This document shows, one piece after another, positions 45,900-54,130 of a stretch of 64,000 nucleotides of DNA. Both the position numbers and the translations under genes were made by a program. A model generated the notes under the pieces. The model did not search any database and had not been told where the DNA came from. It saw nothing but the letters and a program-made list of their open reading frames with translations. Each line of letters begins with the position of its first letter. The first letter of the stretch is position 1. Origin of the DNA: Butyrivibrio sp. Su6 (GTDB taxonomy: Bacteria > Bacillota > Clostridia > Lachnospirales > Lachnospiraceae); NCBI RefSeq assembly GCF_900108105.1, contig NZ_FNUR01000016.1, positions 18,698 through 82,697 on the forward strand, given 5' to 3'.

Positions 45900-47282
45900 A
45901 TGGGAGAAAAACGACAGGCTATCTATGATGCCACGACTCTGGGGAAACCCAAAATGGCGCTCTTGGGATTGCAGCATATGTTTGCAATGTTTGGGGCGAC
46001 GATCTTAGTTCCAATTTTAGTTAATGGTTATTTTAATGGGGAAGGACTTTCAGTTCAGGTTACACTTTTCTTTGCAGGTATTGGTACACTTCTTTTTCAT
46101 CTTTTTTCTAAATTCAAGGTTCCCGCATTTCTGGGATCATCATTCGCATTCCTTGGTGGCTTTGCTACCGTAGCTAATTTAAATTCCGGTAAGTACGCTG
46201 ATATGACATATGGAGAAAAACTTCCTTATGCTTGCGGTGGTATTGTTGTTGCAGGACTTCTTTATCTTATCCTTGCAGTAGTAATAAAGCTTGTAGGAGT
46301 AAAGAAGGTTATGCATTTCCTTCCTCCTGTAGTAACAGGACCTATTATTATCTGTATCGGACTTTCACTTGCACCATCTGCTGTTTCTAATGCTTCAGCA
46401 AACTGGTTCCTTGCACTTGTTGCACTTTCAGTAGTTATTATCTTTAATATCTGGGGCAAAGGAATGTTCAAGATCATTCCTATCCTTATGGGAGTAGTTA
46501 TTTCTTACTGTGTTGCTCTTATAATGAATGCAATTGGCTTCACAAATGCAGACGGCAGTGCAATCCTTGATTTTGCACCTGTTGCAGCAGCTAGCTGGGT
46601 TGGACTTCCTCCTTTCCAGTTCGCAAAATTCGATCTTACAGCGATTCTTGTTATGGCTCCTATAGCAATTGCAACAATGATGGAGCACGTTGGTGATATC
46701 TCAGCTATTTCAGCTACAACAGACAAAAACTTTATCGAAGATCCCGGTCTTCACAGAACACTCTTTGGAGATGGACTTGCAACAGCAGTTGCAGGACTTT
46801 TCGGAGGCCCAGCCAATACAACTTATGGAGAGAACACCGGTGTTCTTGAGCTCTCTAAGGTATATGATCCAAAGGTTGTTGAAATCGCAGCTGTATATGC
46901 TATCGTAGTAAGCTTCATTCCTAAGATCTCAGACATTATTGGCACAATGCCAACAGCTATCATCGGTGGTATCAGCTTCATATTATATGGAATGATCTCA
47001 GCAATCGGTGTCAGAAATGTAGTAGAAAACAAGGTTGATTTCACAAAATCAAGAAATCTGATCGTTGCAGCAGTTATCCTTGTATCAGGACTTGGATTCT
47101 CTGATGGTATCACATTTACAATCGGAAATACTCCTGTAACTCTTACATCTCTTGCTATAGCAGCTCTTCTTGGAATCGTGCTCAATGCAGTATTACCTGG
47201 AAATGATTATGACTTCGGTGTTAATCATAAGGGCGACATCAATAGGGGCGTAAGCTTCAATAATCACGAAGAAGCAGGCTGA
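45900..47282 (+). CDS. Uracil/xanthine permease (NCS2 family)
   Basis: A 460-residue carrier with about 14 membrane helices. NCS2 landmarks: LGLQHMFAMFGATILVPIL near the start, FLPPVVTGPIIICIGLSLA, MMEHVGDISAISATT (conserved Glu/His of the substrate site), and GLFGGPANTTYGENTGV. It imports uracil or xanthine with protons. GGAGGAG lies 7 nt before ATG. Single-gene unit with its own promoter and terminator. Confidence 0.95.
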   Translation: MGEKRQAIYDATTLGKPKMALLGLQHMFAMFGATILVPILVNGYFNGEGLSVQVTLFFAGIGTLLFHLFSKFKVPAFLGSSFAFLGGFATVANLNSGKYADMTYGEKLPYACGGIVVAGLLYLILAVVIKLVGVKKVMHFLPPVVTGPIIICIGLSLAPSAVSNASANWFLALVALSVVIIFNIWGKGMFKIIPILMGVVISYCVALIMNAIGFTNADGSAILDFAPVAAASWVGLPPFQFAKFDLTAILVMAPIAIATMMEHVGDISAISATTDKNFIEDPGLHRTLFGDGLATAVAGLFGGPANTTYGENTGVLELSKVYDPKVVEIAAVYAIVVSFIPKISDIIGTMPTAIIGGISFILYGMISAIGVRNVVENKVDFTKSRNLIVAAVILVSGLGFSDGITFTIGNTPVTLTSLAIAALLGIVLNAVLPGNDYDFGVNHKGDINRGVSFNNHEEAG

Positions 47283-47297
47283 TAAGCGTGTAATATC

Positions 47298-47348
47298 ATA
47301 CCAGGATTTCGGTAAAAATTTTTATCGAAATCCTGGTATTTTTTTTGT
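47298..47348 (+). terminator. Terminator of the uracil permease gene
   Basis: ATACCAGGATTTCG and CGAAATCCTGGTAT, 14 bp, then eight T. Confidence 0.95.
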
Positions 47349-47357
47349 AAAAACCTG

Positions 47358-47386
47358 TTGATTATTGATTTGATATATGCTATGAT
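47358..47386 (+). promoter_or_regulatory. Promoter of the rpmJ-rplQ (alpha) operon
   Basis: TTGATT (47358-47363), 17-bp spacer, TATGAT (47381-47386). Confidence 0.75.
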
Positions 47387-47405
47387 GTTAAATGGTCTTT
47401 TTAGG

Positions 47406-47429
47406 AAAAGGGGTATTTGTGCCCTTTTT
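47406..47429 (+). terminator. Possible attenuator hairpin before rpmJ
   Basis: AAAAGGG (47406-47412) pairs with CCCTTTT (47422-47428), ending in five T. Stem is short; could attenuate the alpha operon. Confidence 0.4.
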
Positions 47430-47467
47430 CAGGCATTATTCTGTTACCATGCAGGAAAGGAGAAACA

Positions 47468-47581
47468 ATGAAAGTTAGGTCTTCTGTTAAGCCTATGTGC
47501 GAAAAGTGCAAGGTTATTAAGAGAAAGGGCGTTATCAGAGTAATCTGTGACAACCCTAAGCACAAACAGAGACAGGGTTAA
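47468..47581 (+). CDS. rpmJ: 50S ribosomal protein L36
   Basis: A 37-residue L36 ([19 protein letters not shown]) with the zinc set C11, C14, C27 and H32. GGAAAGGAG lies upstream. It normally follows infA; here it heads a separate operon 9.9 kb further on. Confidence 0.97.
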   Translation: MKVRSSVKPMCEKCKVIKRKGVIRVICDNPKHKQRQG

Positions 47582-47771
47582 TTCGAGCCGTTTCGGATTA
47601 CTTTTTGATACCAATAATGAATTGAGTATTGGAAAGATCGGATTAAGTACTGTCCGATTGGGCGTTAGATGCCCCAATCAAACAAGTAACAGCTCTGGCA
47701 AAAAAGTCCGGAGCAAGAGGAGAAAAGCTTCTCATTAAACTATTATTTATTTGTTAAATGGAGGAATTAAA
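47582..47771 (+). ncRNA. Structured spacer between rpmJ and rpsM
   Basis: 190 nt without a real gene. Hairpin A ATCGGA/TCCGAT (47637-47658) and hairpin B GATTGGG/CCCAATC (47656-47679) share 47656-47658, so both cannot be complete at once. Hairpin C GCTCTGG/CCGGAGC (47692-47714) follows, then GGAGG for rpsM. Placement fits alpha-operon feedback (S4 in other bacteria), which is inferred. Confidence 0.5.
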
Positions 47772-48140
47772 ATGGCTCGTATTGCAGGTGTAGATTTACC
47801 TAGAGATAAGCGAGTAGAGATCGGTTTGACATATATCTACGGTATCGGTAGAACAAGCTCAAACAAGATTCTTGAAGCAGCAAAAGTAAATCCGGACACA
47901 CGTGTTCGCGATCTTACAGACGAAGAAGTAAAGAGAATTGCCGAGATCATCGGTAACGACTACGAAGTAGAGGGTGACCTTAGAAGAGAAGTTGCTATGA
48001 ACATCAAGAGACTCACTGAGATCGGATGTTTCAGAGGAATGCGTCACAGAAGAGGACTTCCTTGCCGTGGTCAGAGAACTAAGACAAATGCAAGAACAAG
48101 AAAAGGACCAAAGAGAACAATCGCTAATAAGAAGAAGTAA
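47772..48140 (+). CDS. rpsM: 30S ribosomal protein S13
   Basis: A 122-residue S13 ([21 protein letters not shown]) with the tail [18 protein letters not shown] that contacts P-site tRNA. ATG at 47772 lies 6 nt after GGAGGA; the in-frame TTG at 47751 precedes that site. Confidence 0.98.
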   Translation: MARIAGVDLPRDKRVEIGLTYIYGIGRTSSNKILEAAKVNPDTRVRDLTDEEVKRIAEIIGNDYEVEGDLRREVAMNIKRLTEIGCFRGMRHRRGLPCRGQRTKTNARTRKGPKRTIANKKK

Positions 48141-48240
48141 TTCTTTCCAGAGGCTATTGGGACCAGTTGAATTTGTGCATGGCGAATTCATAAGTAACAT
48201 TATAACTAGTATTTATAGGAAGAAAGTAGGTTAGTTTAAA
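48141..48240 (+). other. Spacer rpsM-rpsK
   Basis: 100 nt with one hairpin, TGAATT/AATTCA (48168-48190). Only a weak ribosome site (AGGAAG) precedes rpsK. Nothing else seen. Confidence 0.3.
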
Positions 48241-48651
48241 ATGGCAAATCAGAAATCAGCTACAGCTGCAAAGAAGGCAGCTGCAAAAAAGCGTGTCAAG
48301 AAAAACGTTGAACACGGACAGGCACATATCCAGTCATCTTTCAATAACACAATCGTTACATTGACAGATGCTGCAGGAAACGCTCTTAGCTGGGCAAGTG
48401 CCGGCGGTCTGGGATTTAAGGGTTCAAGGAAATCTACTCCTTATGCTGCACAGGTAGCTGCAGAGACAGCAACTAAGGCTGCACTTGTACATGGCCTTAA
48501 GACTGTTGATGTATTCGTTAAGGGACCAGGATCAGGAAGAGAAGCTGCTATCAGAGCTCTTGCTGCAAGCGGTCTTACAGTTACATCTATCACAGACGTA
48601 ACACCTGTACCACATAACGGATGCCGCCCACCTAAGCGTCGTAGAGTATAA
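48241..48651 (+). CDS. rpsK: 30S ribosomal protein S11
   Basis: A 136-residue S11 with an Ala/Lys-rich N-terminus ([16 protein letters not shown]), [20 protein letters not shown], and the end [17 protein letters not shown] ([13 protein letters not shown]). It lies on the 30S platform near the E site. Confidence 0.98.
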   Translation: MANQKSATAAKKAAAKKRVKKNVEHGQAHIQSSFNNTIVTLTDAAGNALSWASAGGLGFKGSRKSTPYAAQVAAETATKAALVHGLKTVDVFVKGPGSGREAAIRALAASGLTVTSITDVTPVPHNGCRPPKRRRV

Positions 48652-48789
48652 TCGGTGATTTTATCACGATTATAAGCAGTTATTTGTGCATATATAAATG
48701 TAAACAATAACTCGTTGGACGAAGGTGCTTAACACTGTAAACAACATCAGAATGTGAAAACAATCTGAGAATAAGAAAGGAGCCAAAAA
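48652..48789 (+). ncRNA. Structured spacer ahead of rpsD
   Basis: 138 nt with three hairpins: GTGAT-TTT-ATCAC (48655-48667), AGTTATT/AATAACT (48678-48712) and TCGT-TGG-ACGA (48712-48722). It stands directly before rpsD; S4 is a classic autoregulator, so this may be its binding site (inference). Confidence 0.45.
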
Positions 48790-49383
48790 ATGGCAGTAAA
48801 CAGAGTTCCCGTATTAAAGAGATGCAGATCACTTGATTTGGATCCAACATTCCTTGGATATGACAAGAAGTCCAAGAGAACATCAGCTAGAGCTGGTAAG
48901 AAAATGAGTGAGTATGGACTTCAGCTCCGTGAGAAGCAGAAGGCTAAGTTTATCTATGGCGTTCTTGAGAAGCCTTTCAGAAATTATTATGTTCGTGCTG
49001 ACAGAATGAAGGGTCAGACAGGTTCAAACCTTATGACAATTCTTGAGAGCAGACTTGACAACGTAATCTTCAGAATGGGATTCGCTAGAACAAGAAGAGA
49101 AGCTAGACAGGTTGTTCTTCATAAGTTCATCACAGTTAATGGAAAGATGATCAACATCCCTTCATACCTTATCAAGGCTGGCGATGTAATCGAAGTTAAA
49201 GAAGCAGCTAAGAATATCCAGAGATTCAAGGATATTTCAGAGATCACAGCAGGAAGACTTGTTCCTGAATGGCTTGATGTTAACAAGGAAGGCCTTAAGG
49301 GTACAGTTAAAGAACTTCCTTCAAGAGAAGTTATTGATGTACCAGTTGACGAAATGCTTATCGTCGAGTTGTACTCAAAATAA
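48790..49383 (+). CDS. rpsD: 30S ribosomal protein S4
   Basis: A 197-residue S4 of the type without the N-terminal zinc cysteines. The S4 RNA-binding domain reads LESRLDNVIFRMGFARTRREARQVVLHKFITVNG. Primary 16S binder and, in several bacteria, repressor of the alpha operon. AAGGAGCC upstream. Confidence 0.98.
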   Translation: MAVNRVPVLKRCRSLDLDPTFLGYDKKSKRTSARAGKKMSEYGLQLREKQKAKFIYGVLEKPFRNYYVRADRMKGQTGSNLMTILESRLDNVIFRMGFARTRREARQVVLHKFITVNGKMINIPSYLIKAGDVIEVKEAAKNIQRFKDISEITAGRLVPEWLDVNKEGLKGTVKELPSREVIDVPVDEMLIVELYSK

Positions 49384-49428
49384 TGATATAATTAACTTGT
49401 TAACAAACCACTTAAGGAGGGTATATCA

Positions 49429-50385
49429 GTGTTTGATTTTGAAAGACCAAATATTGAAGTTGCTGAAATCTCAGATGATAAGAAGTATGGTAAATTCGTA
49501 GTAGAGCCTCTCGAGAGAGGATACGGTATTACACTGGGCAATTCCCTTCGCAGGATTATGCTCTCTTCATTACCTGGAGCAGCAGTAAGCCAGGTTAAGA
49601 TTGAAGGCGTTCTGCATGAGTTCAGTTCTATTCCTGGTGTTAAGGAAGATGTAACTGAGATCATTATGAATATCAAGAATCTTTCAATTAAGAATTCTTC
49701 TGACACAAATGAACCAAAGACTGCTTACATAGAGTTCAATGGTGAAGGTGTTGTGAAAGCTTCTGATATTCAGGTAGATCAGGATATCGAGATCATGAAT
49801 CCTGATCAGGTAATCGCTACACTTTCCGGAAAAGATGCTAAGCTTTATATGGAGCTTACTATCACAAAGGGAAGAGGTTATGTAAGCTCAGACAAGAATA
49901 AGACTGGCGATCTTCCTATCGGAGTTATCGCTATCGATTCTATCTACACACCTGTAGAGAGAGTAAACGTAACTGTTGAGAATACTCGTGTAGGTCAGGT
50001 TACTGATTTTGATAAGCTTACACTTGATGTTCACACTGATGGAACACTTGCTCCAGACGAGGCTGTAAGCCTTGCTGCAAAGGTTCTTTCAGAGCATCTT
50101 AGCCTCTTCATCGATCTTTCAGAGAATGCCAAGACTGCAGAAGTTATGGTGGAGAAGGAAGATGATGAGAAGGGTAAGGTTCTTGAGATGTCAATTGATG
50201 AACTTGAGCTCTCAGTTCGTTCATTCAACTGCCTCAAGAGAGCTGGAATCAATACAGTTCAGGAACTTGCTAACAAGACTCCTGATGATATGATGAAGGT
50301 TCGTAATCTTGGCCGTAAGTCACTTGAGGAAGTTCTTGCAAAGCTTGACGAGCTTGGACTTTCACTCAGAGCAGATGGCGAATAA
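49429..50385 (+). CDS. rpoA: RNA polymerase subunit alpha
   Basis: A 318-residue subunit. N-terminal assembly domain has [32 protein letters not shown]-terminal domain (from about 250) has [21 protein letters not shown] and [10 protein letters not shown] for DNA and activator contacts. GTG start at 49429, AAGGAGGG 9 nt upstream. Confidence 0.98.
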   Translation: MFDFERPNIEVAEISDDKKYGKFVVEPLERGYGITLGNSLRRIMLSSLPGAAVSQVKIEGVLHEFSSIPGVKEDVTEIIMNIKNLSIKNSSDTNEPKTAYIEFNGEGVVKASDIQVDQDIEIMNPDQVIATLSGKDAKLYMELTITKGRGYVSSDKNKTGDLPIGVIAIDSIYTPVERVNVTVENTRVGQVTDFDKLTLDVHTDGTLAPDEAVSLAAKVLSEHLSLFIDLSENAKTAEVMVEKEDDEKGKVLEMSIDELELSVRSFNCLKRAGINTVQELANKTPDDMMKVRNLGRKSLEEVLAKLDELGLSLRADGE

Positions 50386-50547
50386 TTACTAATATCATTC
50401 AAATGAATATCCGGATCAGGTAAAGCCGATGTGTACTGATCCGGGTTCTCATATGTAACATTTACAGCATCTGGAAAGTAAGACCGATGGGCATTTCCTC
50501 ATGTTAACTGGCAGGGGAAACCTGCAGATGAGAAAGGAATTAAAACA
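50386..50547 (+). other. Structured spacer rpoA-rplQ
   Basis: 162 nt with CCGGATCAG/CTGATCCGG (50411-50444, 9 bp), no T run after it. A second domain has CATCTG/CAGATG (50468-50530) enclosing GCAGG-GGAAA-CCTGC (50511-50525). AGAAAGGA for rplQ follows. Confidence 0.45.
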
Positions 50548-51084
50548 ATGGCAATGTACAGAAAGCTTGGAAAAGCAACAAAACCTAGAAGAGCACTTCT
50601 TCGTAACCAGGTAACAGCACTTCTTTACAATGGTAAGATCATTACTACAGAAGCAAGAGCAAAAGAAATCAAGAAGATCGTAGAGCCTATGATCACTCTT
50701 GCAGCTAAAGAGAAGGACAACTTCGAGACACTTACAGTTGACTGCAAAGTTCCTGAGAAGGACAAAGACGGCAGAAGAGTAAAAGAAGTTGTTGATGGCA
50801 AGAAGGTTACAAAGTATACAACAGTTAAGAAGGAAATCAAGAAAGATATGCCTTCACGTATGCACGCAAGAAGACAGCTTCTCAAGACTCTTTATCCTGT
50901 AGTTGAAGTTCCACAGGAGAACAAGGGAAGAAAGAGAAACACAAAGGAAATCGATCTTGTAGCAAAACTTTTCGATGAGTATGGTCCTAAGTATGCAGAC
51001 CGTAAGGGTGGATACACAAGAATCATCAAGATTGGTCAGAGAAAAGGCGATGCAGCAATGATGGTTGTTCTTGAGCTTGTGTGA
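50548..51084 (+). CDS. rplQ: 50S ribosomal protein L17, long form
   Basis: A 178-residue L17, about 50 longer than the E. coli protein. The core ([23 protein letters not shown] and the C-terminal [17 protein letters not shown]) is normal. A Lys/Glu/Val-rich insert occupies about residues 65-110 ([15 protein letters not shown]). L17 surrounds the tunnel exit. Last gene of the operon. Confidence 0.97.
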   Translation: MAMYRKLGKATKPRRALLRNQVTALLYNGKIITTEARAKEIKKIVEPMITLAAKEKDNFETLTVDCKVPEKDKDGRRVKEVVDGKKVTKYTTVKKEIKKDMPSRMHARRQLLKTLYPVVEVPQENKGRKRNTKEIDLVAKLFDEYGPKYADRKGGYTRIIKIGQRKGDAAMMVVLELV

Positions 51085-51111
51085 GCAACGAGCCACGCCA
51101 GATGAAATGAT

Positions 51112-51160
51112 AAGAGAGAGTTTATAGATGCTTGCATCTGATAAACTCTCTCTTTTTATT
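51112..51160 (+). terminator. Terminator of the alpha operon
   Basis: AGAGAGAGTTTAT (51113-51125) and ATAAACTCTCTCT (51141-51153) plus inner AGATGC/GCATCT, then TTTTATTT. Confidence 0.95.
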
Positions 51161-51164
51161 TCAG

Positions 51165-51296
51165 TTGATGCGGCGACTGCCGCGTCAACGAGGAACAAGC
51201 GAAGCGGTTCCGAGTCTGGCGTGTGAATTTTGTGAGACATGCGTTCCACTCGAAATTTTGCTTTGCAAAATTCCTCGTTGTACGGCATTCGCCGTA
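51165..51296. repeat. Array of four hairpins between rplQ and the M15 gene
   Basis: TTGATGCGGC/GCCGCGTCAA (51165-51188), GGAAC/GTTCC (51192-51211), AATTTTGC/GCAAAATT (51254-51272), TACGGC/GCCGTA (51281-51296). None is followed by a T run. The AATTTTGC hairpin resembles that at 24249-24287. Confidence 0.5.
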
Positions 51297-51301
51297 TCCA
51301 T

Positions 51302-51358
51302 AAAAAATAGACTATAGCCTTATGAAAGTAAACTTTCAACGTCTATAGTCTATTTTTT
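51302..51358. terminator. Bidirectional terminator of the M15 gene
   Basis: AAAAAATAGACTATAG pairs with CTATAGTCTATTTTTT (16 bp), with inner GAAAGT/ACTTTC. T runs on both strands. Confidence 0.9.
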
Positions 51359-51370
51359 ATTGCGCATGGC

Positions 51371-52306
51371 TCAATTTGAACGCTCAAAGTGTTGATAATC
51401 TTTTACTGAATTCCAGTTGCCACCCCATGTAAAACCATGCTCTTTAAAAAGCTTGTAGGCAAGATCATTTTCATCAATCTTATAGGGAAAAGCAGAGGCT
51501 CTGTCTGCATAAGCTTCACTCCCTTCTGGGGAGATATTTATAGAACCGTCTTTATTGTATGTTATATAAGGGTTATAAAAAGGATTTAAATCTACAGCAA
51601 GCCCTTTTGCATGATTTGAAAGTCTTGTTGTACCTTCAACGACGCGGTAATTAAAACAGGAAGTATTATTGGCAAGCATTGATGCAGTATCATCTCCGTT
51701 ATACTCGTCAATGAGCCTGATGCTCTCAATATGGTAACTGTTTTGATATAATTCGCAGAATATTTCTAATAAATCCTCTGCTATGGACTTGTTACAAATC
51801 ATTTCACCCGTCTGGGTATCCCCGTTAAAATCATTGTATAAAAGGCTGAGATACCTAAGATCATCTAGTGGTACTGAGCAGTCTGCCGGATAAGAAATCC
51901 CGGAAATTCTTTTGAAAATCTCATTTGAAATTGGTTCGTAGTAGAAACCATCCTTATATACAAATCTGTCTGCGGAATCATCTGACAGAGCCTGCGTATC
52001 TTCCTGCGATGATGCTAAAGATGCTGCCTCATTAGAAGCCTTTGAAGGAATCACAGATGATTCATCTTTTGTAGTGACTGTCCCAGAAGTGATATTTAGC
52101 TCTTTTGATGAAATGAATGAAGAGGACTCATCAGTGCTTGAAATAGCCGTATCTGTTGAAGCTACTGCGGAGACTTCAGGGATTTTATCATTTTTTTGTG
52201 CATATTCCTCTAAAGTTTCACCTCCGGCAAGGATTCTCGCAGCAATTGCGCAGAATATAATTACGCCGCCTAAAAAAGCAAAATCTTTTAAATATTTCTT
52301 GTTCAT
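51371..52306 (-). CDS. M15-family D-Ala-D-Ala carboxypeptidase/endopeptidase
   Basis: A 311-residue cell-wall peptidase: signal anchor at about 8-26 (FAFLGGVIIFCAIAARIL), a Ser/Thr/Glu-rich linker to about 120, then the M15 domain. Zinc and catalytic residues appear in SNHAKGLAVDLNPFYNPY and WGGNWNSVKDYQHFE. M15C enzymes cut L-Ala-D-Glu or D-Ala bonds in peptidoglycan. The start is 52306, before which the frame runs on into the ecfA1 region without being coding. Confidence 0.9.
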   Translation of the reverse strand: MNKKYLKDFAFLGGVIIFCAIAARILAGGETLEEYAQKNDKIPEVSAVASTDTAISSTDESSSFISSKELNITSGTVTTKDESSVIPSKASNEAASLASSQEDTQALSDDSADRFVYKDGFYYEPISNEIFKRISGISYPADCSVPLDDLRYLSLLYNDFNGDTQTGEMICNKSIAEDLLEIFCELYQNSYHIESIRLIDEYNGDDTASMLANNTSCFNYRVVEGTTRLSNHAKGLAVDLNPFYNPYITYNKDGSINISPEGSEAYADRASAFPYKIDENDLAYKLFKEHGFTWGGNWNSVKDYQHFERSN

Positions 52307-52337
52307 TTGAATAAACCTCGCATATAATACATAAATG

Positions 52338-52358
52338 ATATCACATTTGTGATATACT
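52338..52358 (+). promoter_or_regulatory. Palindromic operator and extended -10 before ecfA1
   Basis: ATATCACA-TT-TGTGATAT (52338-52355) is a perfect 18-bp palindrome; its right arm overlaps TGATATACT (52350-52358), an extended -10. It lies in the 76-bp divergent gap, so one protein could control both directions. Confidence 0.5.
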
Positions 52359-52382
52359 GTTGCAGTATGGTAGGTAAAAAAC

Positions 52383-53240
52383 ATGATACGTACTGATAAT
52401 CTTGTATTTGAATATATTAGAAGAGATGAAGAAGGCAATGTTGAGGGCATTACAAGGGCAATTGATAATGTTAACCTTGATATAAAGCCCGGACAGTTCA
52501 TTGCCATTCTCGGACATAACGGTTCAGGTAAGTCTACTTTGGCCAAGCATTTTAATGCGCTTTTATATCCTACAGAAGGCCAGGTATTTGTAGATGGCAT
52601 GAATACTGAGGACGAGTCACATCTTTGGGATATCAGACAGGAAGCCGGAATGGTATTCCAAAATCCGGATAACCAGATAATCGGACAGGTCGTAGAAGAG
52701 GATGTGGGATTCGGCCCTGAAAATATGGGTGTTCCGACTGATGAGATATGGGAAAGAGTGGAAGAGAGTCTTCGCACTGTGGGGATGCTCAAGTTTAGAA
52801 AATCATCGCCCAATCATCTCTCTGGCGGTCAGAAGCAGCGAGTGTCCATAGCAGGTGTAATAGCGATGCATCCCAAGTGCATTATTTTCGACGAGCCTAC
52901 AGCCATGCTTGATCCTAACGGCCGTAAGGATGTTATCAGGGCAGCAAGAGCGCTTAATAGCGTTGAAGGGATAACAATAATACTTATTACACACTATATG
53001 GAAGAAGTAATATATGCCGACAAGGTCTTTGTTATGGATGGCGGCCATATAGAAATGCAGGGAACACCAAGGGAGATCTTTTCACAGGTTGATAAGTTAA
53101 AAGAGCTTCGTCTGGGAGTTCCACAGGTTACTCTTTTAGCGCATGAACTTAAAGAGAGCGGCCTGCCGCTTCCTGATGGAATACTTTCGAGAGAAGAACT
53201 TGTTGATGAATTGAAAAAACTGAAACTTCAGCAGGGATAA
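52383..53240 (+). CDS. ecfA1: ECF transporter ATPase A1
   Basis: A 285-residue ATPase powering vitamin uptake by energy-coupling factor transporters. Walker A GHNGSGKST, Q-loop VFQNPDNQ, signature LSGGQKQRVSIAG, Walker B IIFDEPTAMLDP. It pairs with EcfA2 and binds EcfT; substrate-specific S components are encoded elsewhere. A 38-nt gap leads to ecfA2. Confidence 0.97.
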   Translation: MIRTDNLVFEYIRRDEEGNVEGITRAIDNVNLDIKPGQFIAILGHNGSGKSTLAKHFNALLYPTEGQVFVDGMNTEDESHLWDIRQEAGMVFQNPDNQIIGQVVEEDVGFGPENMGVPTDEIWERVEESLRTVGMLKFRKSSPNHLSGGQKQRVSIAGVIAMHPKCIIFDEPTAMLDPNGRKDVIRAARALNSVEGITIILITHYMEEVIYADKVFVMDGGHIEMQGTPREIFSQVDKLKELRLGVPQVTLLAHELKESGLPLPDGILSREELVDELKKLKLQQG

Positions 53241-53278
53241 CTTTTTCATCAATAAGAGAATGAGAGAAAAATATAACT

Positions 53279-54130
53279 ATGTCGATAATACTTGATCATG
53301 TTAATTACATATATGATGAAGACACTGCCATGGCTCATGCAGCACTGATAGACGTCAATCTTGAGATTCCCAAGGGACAGTTTATCGGGCTTATTGGTCA
53401 CACTGGATCAGGAAAGTCTACACTTATCCAGCACATGAATGGACTTGTTAAGCCAACAAGCGGCAATGTTTATTTTGATGGAAAAGACATTTTTGATGCT
53501 GATTTTGATAAAAAAGCTTTAAGAGCCAAGGTTGGTCTTGTGTTCCAATATCCTGAACATCAGCTTTTTGAGATGGATTGCTTTAAGGATGTGTGTTTTG
53601 GGCCTAAGAACCTGGGACTTCCGCAAAAAGAGGTGGAGCTAAGAGCGTACGAGGCTTTAAAGCAGGTTGGTTTTGATGATGAGTATTTTTATCAGTCACC
53701 CTTTGACCTCTCAGGTGGACAAAAGAGGCGTGTGGCAATTGCAGGAGTACTTGCCATGAAGCCTGAAGTGCTTATTCTTGATGAACCTACAGCCGGGCTT
53801 GATCCCAAGGGGCGTGAAGATATACTTGGACTAATTTCTAAGCTACACAAGGAGATGGGCATTACGGTTATTCTTGTAAGCCACAGTATGGATGATGTAG
53901 CGGATTATGTTCAGCGAATAATCGTAATGAACAAGGGAAAAGTAACCTTTGACGGTGAACCCAAGGCAGTATTTAAGCACTATAAAGAACTTGAAGAAAT
54001 AGGCCTGTCAGCTCCTACCGTTACTTATGTGATGCAGGAATTAAAAGCTGCAGGATTTGATGTTGATACAGAGGCTACCACTATTGAGGAAGCCAAAAAT
54101 GAGATACTTAAGGTGTTTGGAAAATGTTAA
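53279..54130 (+). CDS. ecfA2: ECF transporter ATPase A2
   Basis: A 283-residue partner ATPase: Walker A GHTGSGKST, Q-loop VFQYPEHQLFE, signature LSGGQKRRVAIAG, Walker B LILDEPTAGLDP. The Gly in TAGLDP versus Met in A1 marks the two-subunit asymmetry typical of the group. Overlaps ecfT by 7 nt. Confidence 0.97.
   Translation: MSIILDHVNYIYDEDTAMAHAALIDVNLEIPKGQFIGLIGHTGSGKSTLIQHMNGLVKPTSGNVYFDGKDIFDADFDKKALRAKVGLVFQYPEHQLFEMDCFKDVCFGPKNLGLPQKEVELRAYEALKQVGFDDEYFYQSPFDLSGGQKRRVAIAGVLAMKPEVLILDEPTAGLDPKGREDILGLISKLHKEMGITVILVSHSMDDVADYVQRIIVMNKGKVTFDGEPKAVFKHYKELEEIGLSAPTVTYVMQELKAAGFDVDTEATTIEEAKNEILKVFGKC

Noticed and set aside
47547..47738. 63-codon plus-strand frame after rpmJ
   Set aside because: Overlaps rpmJ, no ribosome site, and runs through the hairpin region.
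51371..52813. A 480-codon version of the minus-strand M15 peptidase frame
   Set aside because: The first 169 codons run antisense to ecfA1 and are Ser/Pro/Cys-rich without domain sense; a signal anchor begins at the ATG at 52306.
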